A stretch of DNA of 64,000 nt from Syntrophomonadaceae bacterium (GCA_003567725.1 PWYU01000031.1:1-64000); one strand, 5' to 3'; numbered from the stretch's first letter, positions 10,142-19,980 are shown. The notes: generated by a model not told the origin, from the sequence alone. Program-made: numbers and translations.

Positions 10142-11743
10142 TCAATTGATAATAAAGTAAAAAACCGAACCTTTACCCGGACTGGATTCAGCCCAAATTA
10201 TACCGCCGTGCCGTTCAATGATTCTTTGGACTATACTTAATCCAATACCAGTACCAGGATATTCTTCAGAGGAGTGTAATCTTTGAAAAGCATTAAAGAT
10301 TTTTTTAGCATGCTCCGCCTCAAAACCGACCCCGTTATCTGAAATAAAAAATGAATTTTTGCCATTTTGGGTAACGCTACCAAATTCAATTTGCGCCTTA
10401 GCATTGCCATTTGTAAATTTCCAGGCATTGTCCAGCAGATTCTCCAGTGCAATTCGCAGTAAAGCGGCATCACCGGTAGCATATAGGCCTGGGGCAACAA
10501 TAAACGCTGCTTCACGCTGAGGGTCTTGTTCTTGTAAATACCTGGCATATGCTTCCACCATAGCACTTAAGTCAACCCTGTCCCGGTGTAACTCCTGCCT
10601 GGTAACACGGGATAATTTTAACAAATCATCAATTAAATCGCTCATCCGCCGGCTTGCTGCAACTACTCTCTCTAAATAATTACGGCCTTCTTCGTCAAGG
10701 TATTGGCCGTGATCTTCCAGTACTGCTTCACTAAAACCTTCAATACTGCGCAGAGGAGCCCGTAAATCATGTGAAACAGAATAGGTAAAAGCGGCAAGTT
10801 CCTTGTTTGTCCATTCAAGCTCGGCAGTTCTTTCCCGAACCCTTTGTTCAAGTTCCTCATTCAGTTTTTTCAATTCCCATTCGGCATTTTTTAAATCGGT
10901 TATATCCAGGGCAGTATCAATAATACCTACAATTTGGCCCGTTTCACCAAAAACCGGTGAAGCGGTAACCTGCCAGTAACGCCCTTCCGGTGAGTTAATG
11001 CTCCCGCGATATAAATGGCCCAGCTCCAGTGCTTTTTGAACATGACAGCCCGGGCAGGGCTCACTGCGATTATACCAGGCATCATAACATTTTCGTCCCA
11101 GGTATTGATCATGGCTTTTTTGGTAATTATTTTCAGCAGCCCGGTTGGCCCAGAGAATGTTCATCTCCTGATCTTTGTAAGTTACCATCTCTGCTAAATT
11201 ATCCAATATAACAAGTTTCTCCTGCTGCTCTTTTTCCACAATTTCCTGCTGTTTTTTGCTTCCTGTTATATCTCTTGATATAACCAGGATCCCGATCAGC
11301 TCTTCATTCTGATTTTTTAATAATGTAATAAGAGTGTTAACCCAGATCTTTGAACCGTCCTGACAGTATTCTTCCAATTCCAATTGTACTGCCTGATCCG
11401 ACTCAAAATCACCTCTCTTATCCATGGCCACCAAACGATCATATCCTTTAAAAAACTTTCTTATTGAATCAGGGGTCATATTATCTTCTAAGGTTAGTGA
11501 GAGAGCTTTATCGGCAGATATCCCTTTTACTTTTTTAACAGCGGGGCTAACATATATAAAACGCATATCCAAATCTAAAATATTGATTATATCGGTGGTA
11601 TTATCAGCTATAAGACGATATTTTTCTTCGCTTTCCAGAAGTTCACCTTCAGTAGTTTTACCCTTGTAATAAAAAATGATAAGCCCGGAAGTGATACCAA
11701 AAAAAAGGACCATCAAAATGAGAGCAATGTTTCGCCTTTGCAC
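10142..11743 (-). CDS. PAS-domain sensor histidine kinase (3' part of a Cache/PAS kinase interrupted by an in-frame TAG)
   Basis: Two PAS domains, HisKA (AAFTYSVSHDLRAPLRSIEGFSE), HATPase_c (DNGVGFEAEHAKKIFNAFQRLHSSEEYPGTGIGLSIV). Same frame as 11915..12301. Confidence 0.88.
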   Translation of the reverse strand: MQRRNIALILMVLFFGITSGLIIFYYKGKTTEGELLESEEKYRLIADNTTDIINILDLDMRFIYVSPAVKKVKGISADKALSLTLEDNMTPDSIRKFFKGYDRLVAMDKRGDFESDQAVQLELEEYCQDGSKIWVNTLITLLKNQNEELIGILVISRDITGSKKQQEIVEKEQQEKLVILDNLAEMVTYKDQEMNILWANRAAENNYQKSHDQYLGRKCYDAWYNRSEPCPGCHVQKALELGHLYRGSINSPEGRYWQVTASPVFGETGQIVGIIDTALDITDLKNAEWELKKLNEELEQRVRERTAELEWTNKELAAFTYSVSHDLRAPLRSIEGFSEAVLEDHGQYLDEEGRNYLERVVAASRRMSDLIDDLLKLSRVTRQELHRDRVDLSAMVEAYARYLQEQDPQREAAFIVAPGLYATGDAALLRIALENLLDNAWKFTNGNAKAQIEFGSVTQNGKNSFFISDNGVGFEAEHAKKIFNAFQRLHSSEEYPGTGIGLSIVQRIIERHGGIIWAESSPGKGSVFYFIIN

Positions 11744-11914
11744 AATTACAGCTTCCAGATCTGTCAGGTAAACCCCGGTTCCGATAACCCATTCCCAGGG
11801 TTTAAAACAGTTTACATAGGAAAGTTTTTCTTCAAAGCGGTCAGTCTCATCATAGTACTGCCAGGAATAAGAGACATGTCCACCTCCATGATCTCTGCAT
11901 ACATTTACAAACTC

Positions 11915-12301
11915 CTAAAAAACCTTAAATCCTTCCGGATCTTCAAAATCATATACATTTTCACTTTCTAAATCCGGCCTGAAGGGATGGACTATCACAT
12001 AGTGGTCATAACTATTAATCCAATAATAATCCAAACCCCGCTCACCATAATTTAGTTCACGGATCATTTGGCCTGCCTGCTGCTTAGCCTCTTCTGTATT
12101 AATCGAGCCTTCTTGTTCTAAGGCGTGGTAGCGCTGCAGTATAGAAAATCCTACATCTACCATTTCCCTGGTGTGAGTCATCTTTTCTTGGTAAATATCA
12201 TCTCTGAGAGAAGGAAGGATCCAAAAAATATACAAAAGGGTACTGAAAATCAGTAATCCAAATATTACCACAAGCAGTTTTAGATAATTGTGTTTTTGCA
12301 T
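11915..12301 (-). pseudogene. 5' part of the same kinase: TM plus Cache-type extracellular sensor domain, ended by TAG
   Basis: MQKHNYLKLLVVIFGLLIFSTLLYIFWILPSLRDD...GLDYYWINSYDHYVIVHPFRPDLESENVYDFEDPEGFKVF*; frame continues EFVNVCRDHGGGHVSYSWQYYDETDRFEEKLSYVNCFKPWEWVIGTGVYLTDLEAVIVQRRNIALIL. Confidence 0.8.
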
Positions 12302-12787
12302 ATCTTTTATCTCTCCAAAAACATAAAGCCCAAAGTATGCTCTACACCCGCACTATATATTTAGCATAGAGCATTATAAGGCAATTTATTCGAGATAATT
12401 AAAAGTAATATAAGATGAACCCGTCCAGATAATAATTCAACAGCTATCCAGTAAAACCTTTTATAAAAATGTAATTTTTCCCCATCGTGCCCAAATATTA
12501 GACAACTCTACAATATGCATCAAATCCTGGATTACCTTCTTAAAGAAACAAAGAGCATAGAACAATATCTACAGATTGTATCGTCAATATGGCGGCAAGA
12601 TAAATCCTGAAGCGCCTTTTTAGCCAAAGCTTAAAGTATTGGCCTTTTCTTGCCGTTCTTCAGGGGGAATCATGCCCGGCTTAAGGTGGACAAGACCTCA
12701 GCAGACAAGCGCAGCTATTTTCTATGAGCAACACAGCTTCTTAGATGGAAAACCGAAACCCGCTCTTTATGCAATTTGTGGGCTCCT

Positions 12788-13066
12788 TTACTCGTTAAAA
12801 TAGCGTATACTGATCTTTTTTAATTCCCTATCATTAAACAACGGTTCATAGTTATTGATTCCGTTCGCATTAGAAATCCCTTTCATAATTTCTAAGCATT
12901 CTTGTTCTGAATTCCCATGAACCATGGTCAAAAGATTATAAGGCCAATCATTGAAACTATTACGATGGACAAGTATAGCTCCTAAACGACGCATCACATC
13001 CCGATCGAAGAAATTTTTTATAGCAGTAAAAAGATTTTGCATCTCTGTTCCCAGTTCATTAGCCAA
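12788..13066 (-). pseudogene. C-terminal remnant of an AsnC/Lrp-like siroheme decarboxylase (AhbA/AhbB-like)
   Basis: VMRRLGAILVHRNSFNDWPYNLLTMVHGNSEQECLEIMKGISNANGINNYEPLFNDRELKKISIRYFNE; N-terminal half absent. Confidence 0.6.
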
Positions 13067-13092
13067 ATCAGAATAGTGTAACGTATATGTTA

Positions 13093-13740
13093 TTACTTTT
13101 TATTGTGGATTGCCAGCAAAAGCCCTTTCTTTAAAGAAACTTCAGCTTTCATTCCTACAAGCTCGTTGCTCAAACCAAGAGTTGAAGCAAAATCAAGGCT
13201 TCCATGCCGAAGCGGATATTTTAAGCCCTTTGTTTCTATCCCCTTAGCTTCTTCGGTCAAAGCAAAAAGCGAAAAATAATTTCCACTGCCGCCTTCAACA
13301 ATCGCTCTATCTTTAATCAAAAACACTTCCTGATTACGATCAACTATCCGGGCGGGAATACTAAATTTAAGAGGGATCTCGAGCAGCAGCACATTGACAA
13401 AAGCATGGTCAAAGCGCTCACCGCCCAGGGCTCCTATGATCACTATCTCTTGGGGCTTCATCTCGACAGCTTTATCTATAGCCAGTTCTAGATCGGATTT
13501 ATCTTTTATAGAAGGGTGTTTAATTGTATGAAGATCAAGTTTTTCAAGTTCCTTTTTATCCTCGGGTTTAAGGGAATCCATATCCCCGATAACCAGATTT
13601 GGCTTTAATTCCATGGCCAAAGCATATCCGCAACCACCATTGACGCAAATAAGAAAATCATCTGCCTTAACCAGTTTCTTGTAAAAAGCTTGGTCCTCCA
13701 GCTCACCATTAGCCACAACAATTACTCTTTTTAGATCCAC
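13093..13740 (-). CDS. Thiamine pyrophosphokinase
   Basis: VNGGCGYALAMELKPNLVIGDMDSL, KDKSDLELAIDKAVE, IIGALGGERFDHAFVNV. Confidence 0.9.
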   Translation of the reverse strand: MDLKRVIVVANGELEDQAFYKKLVKADDFLICVNGGCGYALAMELKPNLVIGDMDSLKPEDKKELEKLDLHTIKHPSIKDKSDLELAIDKAVEMKPQEIVIIGALGGERFDHAFVNVLLLEIPLKFSIPARIVDRNQEVFLIKDRAIVEGGSGNYFSLFALTEEAKGIETKGLKYPLRHGSLDFASTLGLSNELVGMKAEVSLKKGLLLAIHNKK

Positions 13741-13762
13741 TTAAGTTTACCTCTTTTCAAAT

Positions 13763-13908
13763 GTAACTACTCAGCCTATTGCCCTTGTTGAATGATAAGC
13801 GGCGCCATGGGGACAGTTCAAACGTCCCTTAAAGCATAAGCTTTAAGACCGAAGGGGAGACGGTGGAACCGTCCCCTTCGGCTTAGCGGGCTAAGCCTGT
13901 GTAGTTAC
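13763..13908. repeat. Intergenic palindromic REP/MITE-like element, copy B (fullest)
   Basis: Ends GTAACTACTCAGCCTA...TAAGCCTGTGTAGTTAC are inverted repeats; internal hairpins ttaaagcataagctttaa and ggggagacggtggaaccgtcccc. Confidence 0.75.
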
Positions 13909-13952
13909 TTTCAAATTACAAATCCTTTTTTCCCTGTCTAAAAGGATATTAG

Positions 13953-15152
13953 CTATCCACTGTTATAACTAAAAGGATTAAGGGTCTTTAAATGGCTTTC
14001 CAGGCGAGATAACCCTTCTTTAAGATTTTCCATAGAACACGCGTAAGATAGCCGGATATATCCTTCTGCACCGGGACCAAAATCAATCCCGGGAGTTACG
14101 GCCACACCGGATTTTTCCAGGAGGCTTAGAGCAAATGAATAAGAGTCATTTGTGTATTTTTTTACATTGGCCAGCATATAAAAAGCACCATCTGGCAGGC
14201 GGGTAGGGGCAATTCCCATATTATCCAGTGCCTGGTAAAGATATAAACGCCGCTCATTATAGTCGCTGAAACGTTTATCAAGAGTATCAGGGGTTTCCTG
14301 AAGAGCGGCAATTCCAGCCGACTGGATAAAATTACAGGAACAGATAAAAAGGTTTTGTTGCAGTTTTTGCATTTTCTTAACCATATCTGGGGGAGCAATC
14401 AGGTAGCCCAGGCGCCAACCGGTCATTATATTCCGTTTAGAAAACCCGTTTATAACCATAGCCCGATCAGTAAATTCCAGGATAGAATGATCACGGCCGC
14501 CATAATTAATCCCGTGATACACTTCGTCAGAAACAATCCAAAGCCCCAGTTCAGATAATTCTTGCAGCTCTATTTCTCCTAGTACAGCTCCGGTTGGATT
14601 GGCCGGTGAATTTATTAGTATGCCTTTTACTTTTGAATTTAAATTTTTTCTTACTTCTGAAGCCTTTATTTTAAAAGCGTCCTCTTCATAGACCGGTACA
14701 GGGAGAGGTTCAGCCCCAACATAGCGTATAAAATTTGGATAACAAGCATAATATGGATCAGAGGTGATCATTAGATCGTTTTGGTCTAATAAAACCGAAA
14801 AAGCAAGAAGCATGGCAGCAGAAGAGCCAGAAGTAACGATAATTTGTTCCGGGCTTATACTTACACCATAAAGCCTTTTATGGTAAGCGGATATTTCTTC
14901 TCTTAACGCCATCTTGCCCAGGCTGTGAGTATAACAAGTTTCATTGTCCTGAATAGCTTTTACGGCCGCTTCTTTTATAGCCTTTGGAGTTTCTCCACCT
15001 GGCTCTCCAAGCTCCATATGAATAATAGAAAACCCTTTAGATTCTAACTGCTGAGCTTTTTCCAGTATTTCCATGGCCAAAAAAGGTTGAATCTGATCAA
15101 TCCTGCGCGGGTAATCATGATCTTTAAACGGCTCAGAGATTTGTTCATTCAT
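13953..15152 (-). CDS. Class I/II pyridoxal-phosphate aminotransferase
   Basis: INSPANPTGAVL, DEVYHGINYG, NGFSKRNIMTGWRLGYLI. Confidence 0.93.
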   Translation of the reverse strand: MNEQISEPFKDHDYPRRIDQIQPFLAMEILEKAQQLESKGFSIIHMELGEPGGETPKAIKEAAVKAIQDNETCYTHSLGKMALREEISAYHKRLYGVSISPEQIIVTSGSSAAMLLAFSVLLDQNDLMITSDPYYACYPNFIRYVGAEPLPVPVYEEDAFKIKASEVRKNLNSKVKGILINSPANPTGAVLGEIELQELSELGLWIVSDEVYHGINYGGRDHSILEFTDRAMVINGFSKRNIMTGWRLGYLIAPPDMVKKMQKLQQNLFICSCNFIQSAGIAALQETPDTLDKRFSDYNERRLYLYQALDNMGIAPTRLPDGAFYMLANVKKYTNDSYSFALSLLEKSGVAVTPGIDFGPGAEGYIRLSYACSMENLKEGLSRLESHLKTLNPFSYNSG

Positions 15153-15155
15153 GCT

Positions 15156-15593
15156 TTAACCTCCTTCAAACCTGGATCCTGCTTGTTCTTTTTCCTTAAT
15201 TATTTCAACACAGTATTCAATTATTTCTCTGCGCCTCACAATACCAATAAAAATACCTTGATCATCTACAACCGGTACAAAATTCTGCTCACTGGCTGCA
15301 CTTAAAAGATCGACAATCCTTGAGTCAATTCGAACCGGCTTGTTTTTAACATGAATCGCTATTTCTTTCAGCATTATTTTTTCCATTCCACTTAGATCAA
15401 GACCTTCAGAATTTTTTAACTTCCATAGCAAATCACCTTCTGTGATCGTTCCCGCGTAACAACCCTGTTCATCAACCAGTGGTACTGCCGTGTAACTGTG
15501 ATGTTCCATTTTTTCAAGGGCCTGCCGCATAGAGGTCTTAGGGGTTAAAAAAACCACTTCATTTTTCGGGATTAAAAAAAATGCTACTTTCAT
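15156..15593 (-). CDS. CBS-domain-pair protein
   Basis: AVPLVDEQGCYAGTITEGDLLWKL and FVPVVDDQGIFIGIVRRREIIEY. Confidence 0.88.
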   Translation of the reverse strand: MKVAFFLIPKNEVVFLTPKTSMRQALEKMEHHSYTAVPLVDEQGCYAGTITEGDLLWKLKNSEGLDLSGMEKIMLKEIAIHVKNKPVRIDSRIVDLLSAASEQNFVPVVDDQGIFIGIVRRREIIEYCVEIIKEKEQAGSRFEGG

Positions 15594-15595
15594 TT

Positions 15596-16000
15596 CTACT
15601 CAAACTCCTCTGCTTCATTGTCAATCATACCACCGCCAATAATTCTAAAACCGGCTTTTCGATATAGCTCAGTAAGTTCCGGTTCAAATAAAACATTAAC
15701 CGTTTTAATATGGTCTTCCTTGATTTTTTTTATGATCATTTGTAAAAGGGTCATAGCAATACCCTGTTCCTGGTAACCAGGATGAACAAGCAGGTTGCGG
15801 ACCAGCGCATCATCCACCCCATCACTGATCACATCAACAAAGCCAACCAATTGCCTGCCATCAAAGCAAGCAGCTGTTAAATAAGTATTTCCAATAATTC
15901 TATTTAATTTATCTATTCTGGCATCCCAACCCACCGCACTTCTCAGCGCTGCTACATTTTCTGCCTTGAGTTGAGGATTCAAGCAATAAGACAGCTGCAA
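15596..16000 (-). CDS. GNAT-family N-acetyltransferase
   Basis: LVRNLLVHPGYQEQGIAMTLLQMIIKKI...YRKAGFRIIGGG. Confidence 0.88.
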   Translation of the reverse strand: MQLSYCLNPQLKAENVAALRSAVGWDARIDKLNRIIGNTYLTAACFDGRQLVGFVDVISDGVDDALVRNLLVHPGYQEQGIAMTLLQMIIKKIKEDHIKTVNVLFEPELTELYRKAGFRIIGGGMIDNEAEEFE

Positions 16001-16078
16001 ATGTTCACCTCAGGTCTTTATTCTTTATTCATTATAACAGCGATGCCTATAAATATCATGAAAACTGAATTGCATCTT

Positions 16079-17182
16079 TTAAAACAAGGCTTTCCTGATA
16101 AGAAAGGGGCCAACCAGTTCCAGGCTGCTGCAGCCGGTTAAAAGCATTGATCTACGTAAATCATCTTCCAAAAGTCTCAATTGCATACTTACGCCATCTG
16201 CTCCTCCACCAACAGCGGCAATCGCTACCGGCCTGCCGATAAGCACAGCTTCAGCACCAAGCGCGAGAAGTTTTAGAATATCTTCACCGGACCGGATTCC
16301 ACCGTCAACAAAAATCTTAATCGAGCCTTTAACTGCTGCTACAATCTCCGGAAGCACCTCTGCACTTCCAGGAGTGGAATCCAGAGCTCTTCCTCCATGA
16401 TTCGAAACCACCAGACCGGCAGCACCACAATTAACTGCTTCAACTGCCTCTTCAGCAGTCATGATCCCTTTTAGAATAAAGGGAAGACTTGTATCTTCAA
16501 TAATATCTCTTATGGTTGAAAATGATAAGGATCCAAACGGCTGCCCGGGTGTTGAAAAATTTTCAAATCCCGCAGCATCTATATCAATTCCTACTGCCAG
16601 GGAGCCATTATCCTCGGCCAGCCTTACCCGCTTAATAATTTCTTTTTTTTCGCGGGGTTTAATGATGGGGATGCCTTTTCCGGCTGTTTTTTTTCGGGAA
16701 GCTTTTAGACCCAACTCAAATAGTGGAGGGTCCGGTGAATCTCCGGTAAAAGCAATCGTACCTGCATTTTCAGCGCCTTCCACCTGAGACAAAATGAAAT
16801 CATAATCATCGATCCGGTTCAAAAAATTGTAGGCAGTTTCACACATGGGTGCCACCATGATCGGTGATTCTAATTTTACTCCAAACAGCTCATACCTTGT
16901 ATCGGCAGCATTAATTTCGTGGATAGTTCGAAGATTCAATAGAATTTGCTCTAAAGCGGCCCGGTTTCTTCTCACGCCCTGCCTGTTATGGTTTCTTCCG
17001 CCCATTCCCGGAACCCCACTGATACATGATAGGCCGTCACAAACAGGGCATACCCTGCAAATTCCTTTTAAACGCTCTCTGGCCTGCTCATGAATCAATT
17101 TCAACTCATCCAAAAAACCCACCCCTGCCTGACCAATAGTCAACACCAGATCACATTTTATCGTGATCACTGTTATTGTCAA
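16079..17182 (-). CDS. FMN-dependent alpha-hydroxy-acid dehydrogenase family protein
   Basis: SPIMVAPMCETA, PFILKGIMTAEEAVEAVNCGAAGLVVSNHGGRALDSTPGSAEVLPEI, FVDGGIRSGEDILKLLALGAEAVLIGRP. Confidence 0.9.
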   Translation of the reverse strand: MTITVITIKCDLVLTIGQAGVGFLDELKLIHEQARERLKGICRVCPVCDGLSCISGVPGMGGRNHNRQGVRRNRAALEQILLNLRTIHEINAADTRYELFGVKLESPIMVAPMCETAYNFLNRIDDYDFILSQVEGAENAGTIAFTGDSPDPPLFELGLKASRKKTAGKGIPIIKPREKKEIIKRVRLAEDNGSLAVGIDIDAAGFENFSTPGQPFGSLSFSTIRDIIEDTSLPFILKGIMTAEEAVEAVNCGAAGLVVSNHGGRALDSTPGSAEVLPEIVAAVKGSIKIFVDGGIRSGEDILKLLALGAEAVLIGRPVAIAAVGGGADGVSMQLRLLEDDLRRSMLLTGCSSLELVGPFLIRKALF

Positions 17183-17364
17183 TAGCTAATTGGTACTACA
17201 TATATATAGCTTATATCAAAATACCGCCGTGCCAGGGGACCTTTTCCATGCTCCCCTCTGCCGGAATGTTTATTATTGTCTTTAGTAATAGGAGGTACTC
17301 TTTTCCCCCCACCGACAATACATAAAAGATTATTTCTCCCTGGATAAATAATTAGAACAGCACT

Positions 17365-17690
17365 CTAGGTCTTATCATAAGCTTTACAAATCTGCCGGCG
17401 GTTCAACTTCCTGGTATTATCTTTTACAATAGTAATCAAGTGTCCATTTCTAAATCGTGTACGGACATCCTGATCATCAATTTTTTCAGGGATCCAGACA
17501 GCATTCGAGCTAAGCAATCGGTAATCCTCTGCAACAACCGGTTTGAGACCAAGGGCCTGCAAATCTGCTATCAGAGCTTTACTGTTCTGACGGTGACGGG
17601 CAAAGCGCTCATCCAAACCTTCTTCTTAAGGATCCGAGAATGAACCGGACTGGGATCTGGGCCCAATAATAATATTTCTTACGACTTCGT
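17365..17690 (-). pseudogene. Remnant of a class V (alanine-glyoxylate type) aminotransferase with a large internal deletion
   Basis: C-terminal-like piece EEGLDERFARHRQNSKALIADLQALGLKPVVAEDYRLLSSNAVWIPEKIDDQDVRTRFRNGH preceded in another frame by N-terminal-like LLLGPDPSPVHSRILKKK. Confidence 0.55.
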
Positions 17691-17736
17691 TAACTTCATA
17701 ATCATTAATCTACCTTATGCTTTAAGCACTTTTAGT

Positions 17737-18483
17737 TTAATTATCAAGAAGAGCTAACAGGTCGCTTAAAACCTGACTAATATCTTCTCTGATTACTACT
17801 TCAGACCTTCGATCATAATCAGTAGGTTGATTATTGATTATTGCCATTTTGCCTGCCAAACGAGGCAAATCGGCAACCGGGTAAACTACAAGGCTGCTGC
17901 CAACCACAAGCATAAAATCACAATCAGATTGGATTTTTTGACTAAGCTCAAAGAAAATGGGCGGCATGGGATCTCCGAAAAGCACCACTTCCGGCCTGAG
18001 CATGCTATGACAGTTATGGCAAACCGGAGGAATCCTTTTTAATTCAACCTGCTGGACCAGTTCTTCAAAGGGATATTTCATTTTACAGCCCAAACAGTAC
18101 CCTAATCTCAAATGGCCGTGGACTTCCCACACATTTTTAGAACCAGCTCGAACGTGCAAACCATCAATGTTTTGGGTAATTAAACCTTGTAAGTACCCCA
18201 ATTCTTCCAGGCGGCTTAACATAAAGTGACCTGAGTTGGGTTCAGCAGAAGATATTTTTGCAAAACGGCTAAAAGCAGATTCATAAAACAAACGAGGGTT
18301 GCTATACAACACTTCAACAGATGAAGTAGCAATTGGATCAACTTTTTCCCATAAACCAGTGCCTGGAGAACGAAAATCAGGAACCCCGCTGGCAGTGCTT
18401 ATCCCGGCACCAGTTAAGACAAAAAAACGCTCATTTTTTTTAATTAAAGCCGCTAGTTGTTCAAGTTTTTCTGCATACTCCAT
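17737..18483 (-). CDS. Sir2-family NAD-dependent protein deacylase
   Basis: FVLTGAGISTASGVPDFRSPGTGLW, ITQNIDGLHVRAGS, VHGHLRLGYCLGC...CHNCHSMLRPEVVLFGDPMP. Confidence 0.95.
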   Translation of the reverse strand: MEYAEKLEQLAALIKKNERFFVLTGAGISTASGVPDFRSPGTGLWEKVDPIATSSVEVLYSNPRLFYESAFSRFAKISSAEPNSGHFMLSRLEELGYLQGLITQNIDGLHVRAGSKNVWEVHGHLRLGYCLGCKMKYPFEELVQQVELKRIPPVCHNCHSMLRPEVVLFGDPMPPIFFELSQKIQSDCDFMLVVGSSLVVYPVADLPRLAGKMAIINNQPTDYDRRSEVVIREDISQVLSDLLALLDN

Positions 18484-18496
18484 ACAGGTGCCTCCT

Positions 18497-19228
18497 TCAC
18501 TTTATTCCATATTCTTCTTTGATTCCCCGGCCTCGCGGAAGGCAAAGTGAATGATCTGAGCAGTCTTTCAACTCAGGTTTTTCAAAGTTAATAATATCGT
18601 AAAAATCATCCCATGACGAGTAAGAAAGATGATGCTCTTTACAGGCTTCAGCCAGCCTGTCTCTTGCACAAATACGGTCACTCCAAAAAGCGCCAAACCG
18701 GTCATTGCTCCCATCACCAATATAAATAACCGGTTTCCCAGCTTCTTTATTCCTTACGACATGACTTGCCTTACAATTACCACAAACCGAGCAAGTTTTG
18801 TGAGCATGTGGAGTAACTACTTTAAGGGATCCATTTTCACCGGTTCTAGTATCATTGCGATATATACAATCAACTTTCTCCAACAAATTATATTTTTCTA
18901 AAACAGGTTCAATATAAAAACCAAACCCATCACTGGCGATAATGACAGTGCTGTTCATTTTCCGGGCATTGTCGAGGAAATCATTAAATCCAGGCCGGAT
19001 TTCCGCCCATTGCAATGATTTGCCACTCAACAATTCCAGGTCAGGTGGCAGCAATTTCACTATTTGCCGTAACCATTCTTTGATCGGTATTTCTCGGCGT
19101 CTGTATCTTTCCTCAGTTTCTTTATAAATTGGTCCGCCATAATGAGCAGCCAGTTCTGAAGATAAGTCATTTGTGGTAATGGTTCCATCAAAATCTATAA
19201 CATAAGTATAGTCAGCTTTTGCAGTCAT
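18497..19228 (-). CDS. HAD-superfamily phosphatase (MtnX/phosphoserine-phosphatase-like)
   Basis: YTYVIDFDGTITTNDLSSELAAHYGG...VIIASDGFGFYIEPVLEKY...VIYIGDGSNDRFGAF. Confidence 0.85.
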   Translation of the reverse strand: MTAKADYTYVIDFDGTITTNDLSSELAAHYGGPIYKETEERYRRREIPIKEWLRQIVKLLPPDLELLSGKSLQWAEIRPGFNDFLDNARKMNSTVIIASDGFGFYIEPVLEKYNLLEKVDCIYRNDTRTGENGSLKVVTPHAHKTCSVCGNCKASHVVRNKEAGKPVIYIGDGSNDRFGAFWSDRICARDRLAEACKEHHLSYSSWDDFYDIINFEKPELKDCSDHSLCLPRGRGIKEEYGIK

Positions 19229-19320
19229 TATAACCTCCACAAAAATCAGTTTAGCCAGCAATAAAAATCCTGTTATAGCTCGCTTCATCTTTTAAAAAGA
19301 GAAGGAATAATCAAGGCCTC

Positions 19321-19980
19321 TTAAGGTTTGTTAAATAGAGTGATTACATCCTGCGGTTTTTCAACCAGCAAGCCGGCTCCTCCTTCCAGCAGTTCATTTG
19401 CCGGACGAAATCCCCATAACGCACCGACTGGAAAGAATTTACCAGCTACTGCAGTCTGCATGTCAGTATTGGTATCTCCCAGGTAAACTATATGTTCCGG
19501 TTTAAACCCCATTTTTTCAGCTATATTTAATGCCCCGCTGGGATCAGGTTTTTTGGGAACCGTTTCTTCTATACCCTGAACGGTGAAAAAATTCCACTGC
19601 GGCAACAAAGTTTCTACGGTCAGCGTAGTAAATTCATGGGGCTTATTGGAAAAAATAGCTTTGGGTATGCAGTTTTCTTCAAAGAAATCAAGCATTCCTT
19701 CCACTCCGGGGTAAGGACTGGTATGATCAGCCCACCTTTTTCGATATTCTTCCTTGACTTTTGTCACCAGAACAGAATAATCGGCTTCTTCAACTGCATT
19801 TTCTGGAAAGGCTCTTCTGACTAACATCTCAATTCCATCACCGACGAAATACCTGTAATCGTCTACTGAATGCCCTTTAAAACCGTTTTTATTAAGCACA
19901 GCATTGACTGAATAAGCAAGATCTTTAAGGGTGTTGAGTAAAGTTCCGTCAAGATCAAAGATGATAGCCTTGTATCTCAT
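19321..19980 (-). CDS. HAD hydrolase, phosphoglycolate phosphatase-like
   Basis: AIIFDLDGTLLNTLKDLAYSVN...IFSNKPHEFTTLTVE...VYLGDTNTDMQTAVAGKF. Confidence 0.9.
   Translation of the reverse strand: MRYKAIIFDLDGTLLNTLKDLAYSVNAVLNKNGFKGHSVDDYRYFVGDGIEMLVRRAFPENAVEEADYSVLVTKVKEEYRKRWADHTSPYPGVEGMLDFFEENCIPKAIFSNKPHEFTTLTVETLLPQWNFFTVQGIEETVPKKPDPSGALNIAEKMGFKPEHIVYLGDTNTDMQTAVAGKFFPVGALWGFRPANELLEGGAGLLVEKPQDVITLFNKP

Noticed and set aside
10927-11112. CPGCH motif in the kinase PAS domain as a c-type heme site
   Set aside because: Related PAS domains commonly carry a PCPGC-type motif without heme; cytoplasmic location also argues against c-heme attachment.
10142-12301. Pyrrolysine decoding of the in-frame TAG in the kinase
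   Set aside because: No pyl genes in the window, the MttB homolog has no internal TAG, and several genes here end in TAG (mttB, the small lipoprotein). Nonsense mutation or sequence error is more economical; kept only as a check within the finding.
12400-12780. Possible transposase or other gene relics in the gap after the kinase gene
   Set aside because: Short peptides such as MHQILDYLLKETKSIEQYLQIVSSIWRQDKS appear in some frames, but no family could be recognised.
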